Source: Microtetraspora fusca (GTDB lineage: Bacteria; Actinomycetota; Actinomycetes; Streptosporangiales; Streptosporangiaceae). Taken from it: a DNA stretch of 32,367 nucleotides. The notes under the pieces were generated by a model. It did no database searches. It saw only the letters and a program-made list of their open reading frames with translations, and was not told the origin of the DNA. This document shows, in pieces, positions 25,562 through 32,367 of the stretch. The position numbers and the translations under genes were made by a program. Where the stretch lies: positions 1-32,367 of the forward strand of contig NZ_BBYK01000090.1 of NCBI RefSeq assembly GCF_001570365.1. The letters are read 5' to 3'. Positions within the stretch are counted from its first letter, which is position 1; the number at the start of each line of letters is the position of its first letter.

Positions 25562-25605
25562 TGTGGATCCCGCCCGCCTGCTCGCCCGCCGGGGCGTCGA
25601 GCCGG
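25562..25605 (+). pseudogene. Short segment resembling the racemase 3' end
   Basis: Just after the GH5 stop, about 43 bases match the last codons of the racemase gene (22205-22247) at about 38 positions, in the frame V-D-P-A-R-L-L-A-R-R then V-E-P. It may be the remnant of a second Asp/Glu racemase gene. Chance codon similarity is possible. Confidence 0.3.
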
Positions 25606-25661
25606 CGATCGGGATCGCCTCTTCCCGGCCCGCTCCGCCAGGAGCATGCGGGACCCGAGGG

Positions 25662-26102
25662 TCAGCGTGCCTTGGGAAAGGCGGCGCGAAGTCCGGATCC
25701 GTTGACGATGAAAGCGGCCGCGGCGATGGCGAGAGCGCAGGCGGCCTGCATCATGGCGAACCACGCCGGGCAGATGCCGGGGATCATGTCGACGCCGATG
25801 ATCGCGATCGGCATGACGATCGAGATGACGCGCACGCGTAGATAGGCCCATCGTGCGCCCCGGGAGGCGAGGACGGTCAGCCAGTAGGTCACCGCGGCGC
25901 TCGCGAGCACTCCCGCCGATCGACCCCACATGAACGAGGTCGCCGTCTGTTCGGTGATCGCGAGGATGGCGACCGTGATGAGGACCGCGGCGCCGAGCGC
26001 ACCGTAGGCCGCGACGAGGATCTTCACCTTGCCGAAGGCTCGTCGCGTGCGTGGACGGTCGAGGTGGGCGGCCTCGGCCGCGGTGTGGGCGGTGGTTTCC
26101 AT
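25662..26102 (-). CDS. Four-helix membrane protein of unknown function
   Basis: This 146-residue protein has a 26-residue cytoplasmic head and four hydrophobic segments: VKILVAAYGALGAAVLITVA, then SAGVLASAAVTYWLTVLAS, VRVISIVMPIAIIGVDMIPG and QAACALAIAAAAFIVNGSGL. ATG at 26102 after GAGGGAAGAAGC. Divergent from the second two-component pair (235 bp away), so that pair may regulate it. No domain recognised. Confidence 0.78.
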   Translation of the reverse strand: METTAHTAAEAAHLDRPRTRRAFGKVKILVAAYGALGAAVLITVAILAITEQTATSFMWGRSAGVLASAAVTYWLTVLASRGARWAYLRVRVISIVMPIAIIGVDMIPGICPAWFAMMQAACALAIAAAAFIVNGSGLRAAFPKAR

Positions 26103-26336
26103 GCTTCTTCTTCCCTCGTGTTGTCTGGTGTGGTTGACGACGCTAGGGAGCGCGTGAATGGCGCGGTATCGGTCTGGACGTACGGGTGGGTGGGGCCAGA
26201 CCTACTTCAGAGCCGATCTGGTCGGATCAGGCTCCGGTGCGGTGCACAGTGGAGACGCCAAGCCGTACCGGGTCAGATCGCCGCATTCAGGACGCGAGTG
26301 CCACGGTCGGGGGTCATGGAATGAGAAGGAAGAATC

Positions 26337-27596
26337 ATGAGGCAGCTGGTGTCGTGGTCGACGAGCGCCTGCGTGGGGTTCGTACGAGCGTGCGTCGTGG
26401 TGGTCGTCAGCATGCTGGTCCCGGCCGTGTGGGCCGCCGCGGCGGGGCTGTGGATCTGGTGGTGGGACGGAGACCCGTGGTCGGGGATAGTGCCGTTCCT
26501 GTGGGCGTGCATCGGCACGCTCGCCCTGTGCCGCCCGGTGTGCCGAATGATCCGCTCCCTTGTCGCGAAGTGGACGGGCACCGTCATTCCCGCCGGATAT
26601 CGGCAGGCCGGGCCGGTGACACAGATGGCCACCGGGTACTGGTGGAACGGGTACTCCTACGAGCGCACCAGCCGGGACGCCCGCATGGACCAGCAGTGGC
26701 GGACCCGGTGGAAGGACCCCGCCACCTGGCGTGACCTGCGGTTCACGGCCATCGCACCGATCACCGCGGGAGTGATCTGCGCGATCCCGCCGGCCGGGGT
26801 CGCGGCGGCGGCACTCGGATTCGGCCAATCAACACCGGCTGCGCGCCTTGCCGGGGTGCTCGGCCTGGCCGTGGCGATCGGCGGCGCCCCGTACGCCTGG
26901 CGGTCCGTCGAGCCGGTCGCCGTCCGCTTCCTGCGCGCGTCGCCTGCTATGGCACTGGCGGACCGGGTGGACGAGCTGACGGCCCAGCGCGCGGATACAA
27001 CGGTCGCGCAGGCCGCCGAGATCCGCCGGATCGAGCGGGACCTGCACGACGGAGCACAGGCACGCCTGGTCGCGCTCGGGCTCTCCTTGGCGACCGCGGA
27101 GAAGCTGATGGAAACCGACCTTGACCAGGCCAGGGCGCTGCTGCGGAACGCGCGGGCCGGCGCCGCCACGTCACTGACCGAGCTCCGCGAACTGGTCAGG
27201 GGGATCAACCCGCCGGTGCTGAACGAACGAGGGCTGATCGACGCCGTACGCGCTCTCGCGTTGGACAGCCCGCTCGAAACGGCCGTCACCGCCGATGTTC
27301 AGCTACGCCTGGACCCGCCGATCGAGTCCGCGATGTACTTCGGAGTCGCCGAACTGCTGACCAACGCGGTCAAGCACGCCCACGCGACACGGGCGCGGAT
27401 CTCCATCGTCCGGGACGACACCGGCATCGTCGTCGATGTCGAGGACGACGGCCGCGGTGGCGCCGGCGTGCGACCCGGCGGCGGACTCGATGGGCTGCGT
27501 CGCCGCCTCGCGGTCTTCGACGGCACCGTGGAGGTCACCAGCCCGGCAGGCGGCCCGACCTGCGTGAGGATGATGCTGCCATGCGAATCGTTGTAG
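26337..27596 (+). CDS. NarL-family sensor histidine kinase
   Basis: This 419-residue kinase has two N-terminal helices (around residues 15-40 and 50-65), a cytoplasmic loop with tryptophan-rich patches (YWWNGYSYERTSRDARMDQQ), two more helices (residues 140-185), a HisKA_3 domain with His237 in RRIERDLHDGAQARLVALGL, and a HATPase_c domain (VAELLTNAVKHAHATRA, VDVEDDGRGGAGVRPGGGLD). ATG at 26337 after AAGGAAG. The last 16 bases overlap the start of the response regulator. The ligand or stress sensed is unknown. Confidence 0.9.
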   Translation: MRQLVSWSTSACVGFVRACVVVVVSMLVPAVWAAAAGLWIWWWDGDPWSGIVPFLWACIGTLALCRPVCRMIRSLVAKWTGTVIPAGYRQAGPVTQMATGYWWNGYSYERTSRDARMDQQWRTRWKDPATWRDLRFTAIAPITAGVICAIPPAGVAAAALGFGQSTPAARLAGVLGLAVAIGGAPYAWRSVEPVAVRFLRASPAMALADRVDELTAQRADTTVAQAAEIRRIERDLHDGAQARLVALGLSLATAEKLMETDLDQARALLRNARAGAATSLTELRELVRGINPPVLNERGLIDAVRALALDSPLETAVTADVQLRLDPPIESAMYFGVAELLTNAVKHAHATRARISIVRDDTGIVVDVEDDGRGGAGVRPGGGLDGLRRRLAVFDGTVEVTSPAGGPTCVRMMLPCESL

Positions 27597-28228
27597 CCGA
27601 AGACCTCTACCTCCTGCGCGACGGGATGGTCCGCCTCATCGAGGCGTACGGACACGAGGTGGTGGCGACGGCGACCACCGGACCCGAGACGCTCGGTGCA
27701 CTGCTGACGTGGCGGCCGGACGTGTCCATCGTCGACGTCCGCATGCCGCCGACCCAGTCGGATGAGGGCCTGCGGGCGGCCCTCGCCGCCCGCCGCGAAC
27801 TGCCCGGACTGCCGGTCTTGATCCTTTCCCAGCACGTCGAACAGCTGTATGCCCGCGAACTCCTGGCCGACGGCGCGGGTGGCATCGGGTACTTCCTCAA
27901 AGAGAGCGTGTTCGACGCCGATCAGTTCATCGACGCCATGGAACGCGTCGCCGATGGCGGGACCGCCATGGACCCGGCCGTCATCGCCAAACTGCTGTCC
28001 AGCGGATCGTCCAACCGACGACTCGAACAGCTCACCGAGCGCGAACACTCCGTGCTCGGCCTCATGGCGGAAGGACTGTCCAACCAGGCCATCGGCCAGC
28101 GGCTCTTCCTCAGTGAGAGCGCCATCAGCAAGTACACCACCTCCATGTTCGGCAAGCTCGGGATCTCCGATGACGAGAACAACAACCGCCGCGTTCTCGC
28201 CGTCCTCGCCTACCTGAACAAGACGTGA
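27581..28228 (+). CDS. NarL/FixJ-family response regulator
   Basis: This 215-residue regulator has a receiver domain (acidic E7/D8, phosphoacceptor D52 in VSIVDVRMPPTQSDEG, K in GYFLKESV) and a LuxR-type DNA-binding domain: LTEREHSVLGLMAEGLSN, QAIGQRLFLSESAISKYTTS, MFGKLGISDDENNNRRVLAV. The RMPPTxSDEGLRAA motif is a subgroup mark of the paired HisKA_3 kinases. It overlaps the kinase gene by 16 bp. Downstream, no strong terminator is visible. Confidence 0.92.
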   Translation: MRIVVAEDLYLLRDGMVRLIEAYGHEVVATATTGPETLGALLTWRPDVSIVDVRMPPTQSDEGLRAALAARRELPGLPVLILSQHVEQLYARELLADGAGGIGYFLKESVFDADQFIDAMERVADGGTAMDPAVIAKLLSSGSSNRRLEQLTEREHSVLGLMAEGLSNQAIGQRLFLSESAISKYTTSMFGKLGISDDENNNRRVLAVLAYLNKT

Positions 28229-28463
28229 CGTAGTACTCGGGCCCGGCGGGTGACGGGCTGCGTGAAGAGATGAGCCTCCACGAGGTACGTGTGCTGCCGG
28301 AGCACGGGTGCTCGGCGACCAGGCGGCACGCGCGGCGCACTCCACGTGGGCGCCCGGCGCTGGGGCCCTGCCGTACGTCGCGGGAGTTTGTCGGCGGCGA
28401 CCGGTAGGTTGTCGACCACTCTCCGCAGGGCGCCTCCGGCCCTTCACCCCCGGGAAGCAGCAC

Positions 28464-30734
28464 GTGCGTCGTTATCGTTTCGGCTGGTTTGCCGCCTTGG
28501 TCGCCGCCGCCTACACCGCCGCGGCCGTCCTGTTCGGTGTCATCGCGCTGGTCACCGGCGACGCCGGGCTTCTCGCCCGGCTGCTGACGTACGAGCAGGA
28601 GGGAGGGCTCTCCGTCGGGTGGGTGCCGATCCTCGTCCTCATCGCCGCGTTCCATGGGTGGGCGCTGTGGCAGATCCTGCGGGGGCGCCAGGCAGGCCCG
28701 GTGCCGGCGGCGGCCGGCCGCGCCGTGCGCGGGCTTCGGGCGGTGCTGTACGTCCAGGTGGCCTTCGGCCTGCTCGACGTGGTCCCGGTGGACGTCCCGT
28801 GGTGGGCCGAAGCCGCCGCCGGGCTCGGGTGGCTCATCCTCGCCGTGCTGTTCTTCGTCGTGCTGCGCGGGACCGCGCGGGCGACGGCGGCCTTCGCCGC
28901 GGCGGCCCTGGCGTTGGGCGAGGTGAGCTGGATCGGCACGGAGGTGGCCGACTACTTCGACGCCCCGGTCGTCGGGCGGATCTTCGGCGCCACCGAGCTG
29001 TACGGGCTGCCCTGGACCCTGGGCATCGTGCTGCTCCTGGTCGCCCAGGCCGTGGACGGCAGGTGGAGGCGGGCCACCGTGTGGGCGGGGTTCTGCTCCG
29101 CGGCGGCGCCGTACCTGCTGGTCCCGTTCTCCACCACGTTTCTCTTCGCCCGGGCGGGCGACGGCGTCGCGCCTGTGATGCGCGGCCTGGCCACCGCGAC
29201 CGCCCTGCTGCTGGTGGTGTGGCAGGCGCGTTCCGCCCACGAGCTCGCCGGCCCGCAGGCGGAGGCCGATGCGCGGGCGGCTCGGCCGCGTCCTGCGCCG
29301 CTCCGCTCGTGGCCGCTCGCTGTGGTGGCGGTCGCGCTGCCCCTGCTCCCGCCGGCAATCGGCCTCCTCGACGGCACGCCGCCGTGGCCCGGAGCGGGGA
29401 TCTCGTTCGGCTGGACCTCCTACGCGCCGAACGGCTTCCCCGACCTTGTGCCGAGAGCGCTCGCATCGCTGGTCGACACCGTCGCAGTGCTGGGTGGCCT
29501 GTCCGTGCTGGTCCTCGTCGCGGTCCTGCGGAGGACGTCCGGCCTGGCGCGGGCGACGGTGCTCGTCCTGCTCGCCGCCGCCGCGGTCGAGGTCGTCATC
29601 GCGCTCACCGCCGCCGCCCGGGCCGACGACCTCGCGTCCGGCCTCCAGGTCTGGGGCGACCCCGACCTGATGTCCTCCATGCTCGACGGCCATCTCTCCG
29701 GTGTCTCGCGGCTGTGGTTCGGCGGCGCCTTCGCCGCGGCGGCCCTCCTGCTCCTGGCGGCGCTGCCGGGTTCCGTCGGCCGACCGCACTCGCGGCTCCG
29801 GGTCGCGGCGACGGTGGCAGCCGCTGCCGCCCCGCTGTGCTTCCTTTCGGTGGCCGACCAGGGAGGCGGCCCGGTCACCACCGCCCGGGAGTGCGCGGGG
29901 CGGTGGGAGAGAGGGACCGAGCCGGCCGCGCCGACAGGTGAGAAAGCCTTCATCTGCGCCACGCGGGGAGCCACCGGCATGCTGAAGGTCGCGCCGGACC
30001 TCCCGGACCGGTTCCTGGTCGCCTACGGCCGCCGGCTGTGCGATGTCCACACGCGAAACGACCCGGCGGAACTCGCCCGCGTCCACTGCGCGGACGGAGT
30101 CCAGGTCAGGGATCTCAGCCATGCCCTCGCGGAAATCTGCCCGAGCGCCGCCGTCGTCGTCGCGGCCGAACAGGAGCGACAGGACCGCGAGACGCGAGAG
30201 TGGGCGGAGGCACGGCGGCGCGTCTGCGCCACCGCGCGCCGCCACCGGCCCCGGATCAGACCGGTGTCCAGGGTCGTCCAGTGGGACCCGGTGACGATGG
30301 TGGACTACGGCGCCCTGGAGGCGTACGAACCTGACATCGCCGGGGAGGACTTCGAGGCGAGCGATCCGTCCTACGCGGACGACCTGCTGACCGTCAGGCC
30401 GGGGTTCCTCGGCCTCGGTGTCGACTCGGACGCCCCGCTCTGCGTCGCGACCGAGACGTACGATCGGCGCCCGCCCGTGGAGACCACGGGATGGCAGCGC
30501 GTGGTCGAGGTCGGCTACCTCAGCGTCAGCGGCGAGATCAGGCTCGCCCACCCGTTGGGCGGCGACTCGCTGCCCAACCTCGCCGTCCGGGGCAAAGGCC
30601 ACTACCGCATCCGGATCCACTACTCATGGGAAAGGTCGAAGGACGGCGTACGTGATCGGCAACGGCTGCTCATCATGTCGTATCCGGCTCGGGGAGACCG
30701 TGTCGTCGTCTACCGGAAGCCCGGCGAACGCTGA
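28464..30734 (+). CDS. Large membrane protein with a C-terminal beta-rich domain, function unknown
   Basis: This 756-residue protein starts at GTG 28464 (VRRYRFGWFAALVAAAYTAA) after GGGAAG. Residues 1-465 form about 13 hydrophobic segments, for example VGWVPILVLIAAFHGWALWQ and GLPWTLGIVLLLVAQAVDGR. Residues 465-756 are soluble, with four Cys (C473, C490, C521, C535 approx.) and a tail WQRVVEVGYLSVSGEIRLAH ... YRIRIHYSWERSKDG ... RLLIMSYPARGDRVVVYRKP. That tail is like the short beta-domain seen in many small actinobacterial proteins of unknown function (WDHVVEVSLAVPSG ... YRVRVYxRG ... ELWPAP). I do not recognise the whole protein. It stands alone, 235 bp after the response regulator. Confidence 0.78.
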   Translation: MRRYRFGWFAALVAAAYTAAAVLFGVIALVTGDAGLLARLLTYEQEGGLSVGWVPILVLIAAFHGWALWQILRGRQAGPVPAAAGRAVRGLRAVLYVQVAFGLLDVVPVDVPWWAEAAAGLGWLILAVLFFVVLRGTARATAAFAAAALALGEVSWIGTEVADYFDAPVVGRIFGATELYGLPWTLGIVLLLVAQAVDGRWRRATVWAGFCSAAAPYLLVPFSTTFLFARAGDGVAPVMRGLATATALLLVVWQARSAHELAGPQAEADARAARPRPAPLRSWPLAVVAVALPLLPPAIGLLDGTPPWPGAGISFGWTSYAPNGFPDLVPRALASLVDTVAVLGGLSVLVLVAVLRRTSGLARATVLVLLAAAAVEVVIALTAAARADDLASGLQVWGDPDLMSSMLDGHLSGVSRLWFGGAFAAAALLLLAALPGSVGRPHSRLRVAATVAAAAAPLCFLSVADQGGGPVTTARECAGRWERGTEPAAPTGEKAFICATRGATGMLKVAPDLPDRFLVAYGRRLCDVHTRNDPAELARVHCADGVQVRDLSHALAEICPSAAVVVAAEQERQDRETREWAEARRRVCATARRHRPRIRPVSRVVQWDPVTMVDYGALEAYEPDIAGEDFEASDPSYADDLLTVRPGFLGLGVDSDAPLCVATETYDRRPPVETTGWQRVVEVGYLSVSGEIRLAHPLGGDSLPNLAVRGKGHYRIRIHYSWERSKDGVRDRQRLLIMSYPARGDRVVVYRKPGER

Positions 30735-31365
30735 CGGCCTGAGCCGGAGTGCTCCGGGACGCGTGTTGGCGTAACGGGATCGGGCCGTGGCACGCACGAG
30801 GTCGGCCGTGCCGATGCGCGGAGGCCGCGTCCTGACGCGGCAGGACCGCGCCCGTCCGCCGGCACGCTGATGCGATCGCTGCTGCGCAGGCCGCGGCCGG
30901 AGCGCGGCCGCCCGCCGCGCAGCGGCCGGGAGCGCAGGTCATGCTTGTCCAGCCCGTCATCGGAGACAGGCCGCAACCCTGCCGTGCGTGACCCGATATG
31001 CGACACCGGTGGACCGGAACAATGCCCCGGCCGTAGGGGGACTGACGGCGTCGCCGTGGTGCGGCGGCGTGAACCGAAATGGTGGGCACGGCGCTGAAGG
31101 GGCGCATTGGCGGCAGCCTGGGTCCTGCTCGTCGTACACCTGGCCCACGCGGGCGGCCGCCGACACGTGGACGCAAGCTGCGCAAACCCGGCGGCATCGT
31201 TGGTCCTAGCTGTAGGTCACCCGCTCCTGGTGGAGTCGACGGCGATGACGAGACACCAGAAACACCAAGACGCCAACCGTGGCGCGACCTCCCCGCTCGC
31301 GAATGCCGACTAAACGGAATGCCGTGCGCGACGCTCACAAATAGCACAAGTGTGACTACTCAGAG
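30735..31365. other. About 630 bp without a convincing gene
   Basis: Frames here are short or Arg/Ser-rich shadows on both strands. Several GC inverted repeats are present, and the last 60 bases are AT-richer (around 31330-31370). I see no transposase or RNA gene. The AT-richer end may be the promoter of the right-edge frame. Confidence 0.4.
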
Positions 31366-31370
31366 TTGAA

Positions 31371-31390
31371 TATCGAACGTGTGAACGATA
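31371..31390. promoter_or_regulatory. Inverted repeat at the start of the right-edge frame
   Basis: TATCG-N10-CGATA with a GAAC-GTGT-GAAC direct repeat inside. A second hairpin ATCCTC-GCA-GAGGAT follows at 31390-31404. They flank possible starts (TTG 31366, GTG 31381) and might be regulatory. Confidence 0.25.
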
Positions 31391-32367
31391 TCCTCGCAGA
31401 GGATCGACGATCAGAGTGGGAGCGGGGGTGTGAAGAGATGATGCTTTCGGGTGGCGTACTGCTGTCGCACCGACCGGAGGACGCGCCTCCGTCCCCCTCA
31501 TCCGCCGCGCATTCCACGTCTTCGCGACGGCGGCGCGGGTCCAGGTGGCACACGCCGTTCATCGGATCCGAGCGCTTCTCCGGCGACTCCTATGGCGCGG
31601 TTCTCCTCGACCGCGCCCGCAGTGCCGGTGACGGCGGAGGAGCCCCTGATCCCGTACTGAATGACACGACGCGCTCTGCCGGGCGAGGTAGGCGACGCGG
31701 CGAGCCGGACGAGACGCTGTCCTGGGCGCGGCGGCTGCTCGGCTTCCCTGATGCGGCTGAAGACCACAAGTCTGACGGCGGTGGCCGGCTTTCGGGTCCC
31801 TTGCGATGGCCGATCATGCCCGCTCCCGTAGCGCCCACCCGTGAGAAGACGGCCGAGCCAGGAGAAGAGGTTGGTCGCGGGGCCGAGCCGCAGCGCCTCG
31901 GGATCGACGATGGAGCTCTTTTCGGTCGGGAGGAGCTACGGCGGCCTGGGTACAACCGTGCCGACCTGTTGGCCTGGGACGGAATCTGGCAGGGCCGCGG
32001 TGACGCTCGGAACGTTGGTCGCCGCCGGGGCGCTGATGGCCACCGCGTCGGGGGTGATGGCCCGGCCGCTGAGGGGCAGCGCCGAGGCGCTCGCCGTCAT
32101 GGCCAGGGCGGTGTGGGGCCGACCGCTGGTGGTGATGGGCGGTTGGGGGACTGGCCCGACCTGAACCTGGCCGGGCGCGACGTCATGGACCTGCTCGCTC
32201 GTGCCGAGCGGCTGGCTGCAGGTACAGCGAACGTGCCGGGCGAGACCGGGTCTGGGTCTGGGACCGAGACCGGGGCCAGGGCTGGGACTGAAGCCAGGGC
32301 TGGGGCCGGAGCCGGGCCTGGCGCTGGGGCCGGGGCCGGTGCCGGCGTTGGGGTTGGCGCCGGAGCT
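31381..32367 (+). CDS. Long open frame running off the right edge, Gly/Ala-rich end
   Basis: From GTG 31381 (or TTG 31366, or ATG 31438) this frame stays open to the window end (at least 329 codons). It reads VNDILAEDRRSEWERGCEEM, then a disordered Ser/Arg/Gly-rich part, ETLSWARRLLGFPDAAEDHK, PGYNRADLLAWDGIWQGR, DLNLAGRDVMDLLARAERLA and a Gly/Ala repeat. No domain is recognised. The stretch 31990-32145 looks non-coding in this frame by its third-base use, while the +1 frame looks coding (see 32000-32164), so a frame switch or error is possible. No clear ribosome site precedes any start. Confidence 0.35.
   Translation, partial: MNDILAEDRRSEWERGCEEMMLSGGVLLSHRPEDAPPSPSSAAHSTSSRRRRGSRWHTPFIGSERFSGDSYGAVLLDRARSAGDGGGAPDPVLNDTTRSAGRGRRRGEPDETLSWARRLLGFPDAAEDHKSDGGGRLSGPLRWPIMPAPVAPTREKTAEPGEEVGRGAEPQRLGIDDGALFGREELRRPGYNRADLLAWDGIWQGRGDARNVGRRRGADGHRVGGDGPAAEGQRRGARRHGQGGVGPTAGGDGRLGDWPDLNLAGRDVMDLLARAERLAAGTANVPGETGSGSGTETGARAGTEARAGAGAGPGAGAGAGAGVGVGAGA
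32000..32164 (+). CDS. Short hydrophobic frame that may join the right-edge frame
   Basis: From GTG 32000 the frame reads VTLGTLVAAGALMATASGVM, then ARPLRGSAEALAVMARAVWG and RPLVVMGGWGTGPT. Almost all third bases are G or C, unlike the overlapping frame. One more G in the run at 32145-32149 would join it to DWPDLNLAGRDVMDLLARAE in the other frame. It is therefore a candidate true start with a 1-base deletion or assembly error. A ribosome site is unclear. Confidence 0.35.
   Translation: MTLGTLVAAGALMATASGVMARPLRGSAEALAVMARAVWGRPLVVMGGWGTGPT
32248..32367 (+). repeat. GGN-GCN low-complexity repeat
   Basis: From 32248 to the edge, short imperfect units such as GGGGCC and GGGGCT recur, encoding Gly-Ala and Gly-Ser/Thr dipeptides in the open frame. 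Such repeats vary easily by slippage and are hard to assemble. Confidence 0.75.

Noticed and set aside
28125-30620. A minus-strand frame of about 830 codons under the large membrane protein
   Set aside because: Low-complexity Arg/Gly/Asp/Gln shadow. The plus strand has coherent membrane segments.
30673-31347. A 224-codon minus-strand frame
   Set aside because: Arg/Pro/Ser/Gly-rich with no hydrophobic pattern or domain and no ribosome site.
31590-31955. Minus-strand frame near the right edge
   Set aside because: Ser/Arg/Pro-rich shadow of the plus-strand frame.

Overview
The window is very GC-rich DNA with dense genes, frequent GTG and TTG starts, 4-bp start/stop overlaps, many NarL-type two-component pairs, a Tat-secreted Streptomyces-type cholesterol oxidase and a SARP-type regulator. 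This points to a filamentous actinomycete. A Streptosporangiales-like genus is my guess from general gene content, not something the sequence proves. I see no rRNA, tRNA, CRISPR array, intact insertion sequence or phage module. The region reads as ordinary chromosome rich in accessory catabolic and regulatory genes.

Layout. (1) 1-3.8 kb: the 3' part of a SARP/NB-ARC/TPR regulator cut by the left edge, a convergent SRPBCC-domain gene, a PucR-like C-terminal scrap, and a MazG-like gene coupled to an upstream frame that has no start codon. (2) 3.8-7.3 kb: a NarL-family sensor kinase/response regulator pair, then a divergent Lnt/carbon-nitrogen-hydrolase membrane protein. (3) 7.4-12.3 kb, minus strand: a probable steroid/lipid catabolic block with cholesterol oxidase, an AhpD-like protein, a DapB-fold oxidoreductase, a SnoaL-like protein and an F420-type LLM oxidoreductase. 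One exact match to the mycobacterial KstR consensus, one near match, and one exact match to the KstR2 consensus lie directly before three of these genes. (4) 12.3-18.9 kb: an amidohydrolase and a three-gene polar amino-acid-type ABC importer, divergent from a LysR regulator and followed by an amidase. This is a coherent locus for uptake and hydrolysis of an amide-type compound. (5) 19.0-22.3 kb: a YcaC-like isochorismatase-family hydrolase divergent from a MarR regulator, with two copies of one inverted-repeat operator between them, then a double-module Lrp/AsnC regulator divergent from an Asp/Glu racemase. (6) 22.3-26.1 kb: an ECF sigma factor with an overlapping four-helix membrane protein, small membrane proteins and a secreted GH5 endoglycoceramidase-like enzyme. 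(7) 26.3-30.7 kb: a second NarL-type kinase/regulator pair and a 756-residue membrane protein of unknown function. (8) 30.7-32.4 kb: about 630 bp without a convincing gene, then a long frame running off the right edge into a Gly/Ala repeat, with signs of a frame switch.

The most coherent biology is the steroid/lipid block with KstR- and KstR2-like operators, the amidohydrolase/ABC/LysR/amidase locus, and the doubled MarR operator. The most novel items are the unknown 756-residue protein, the start-less frame coupled to the MazG-like gene, and the right-edge Gly/Ala-rich frame.
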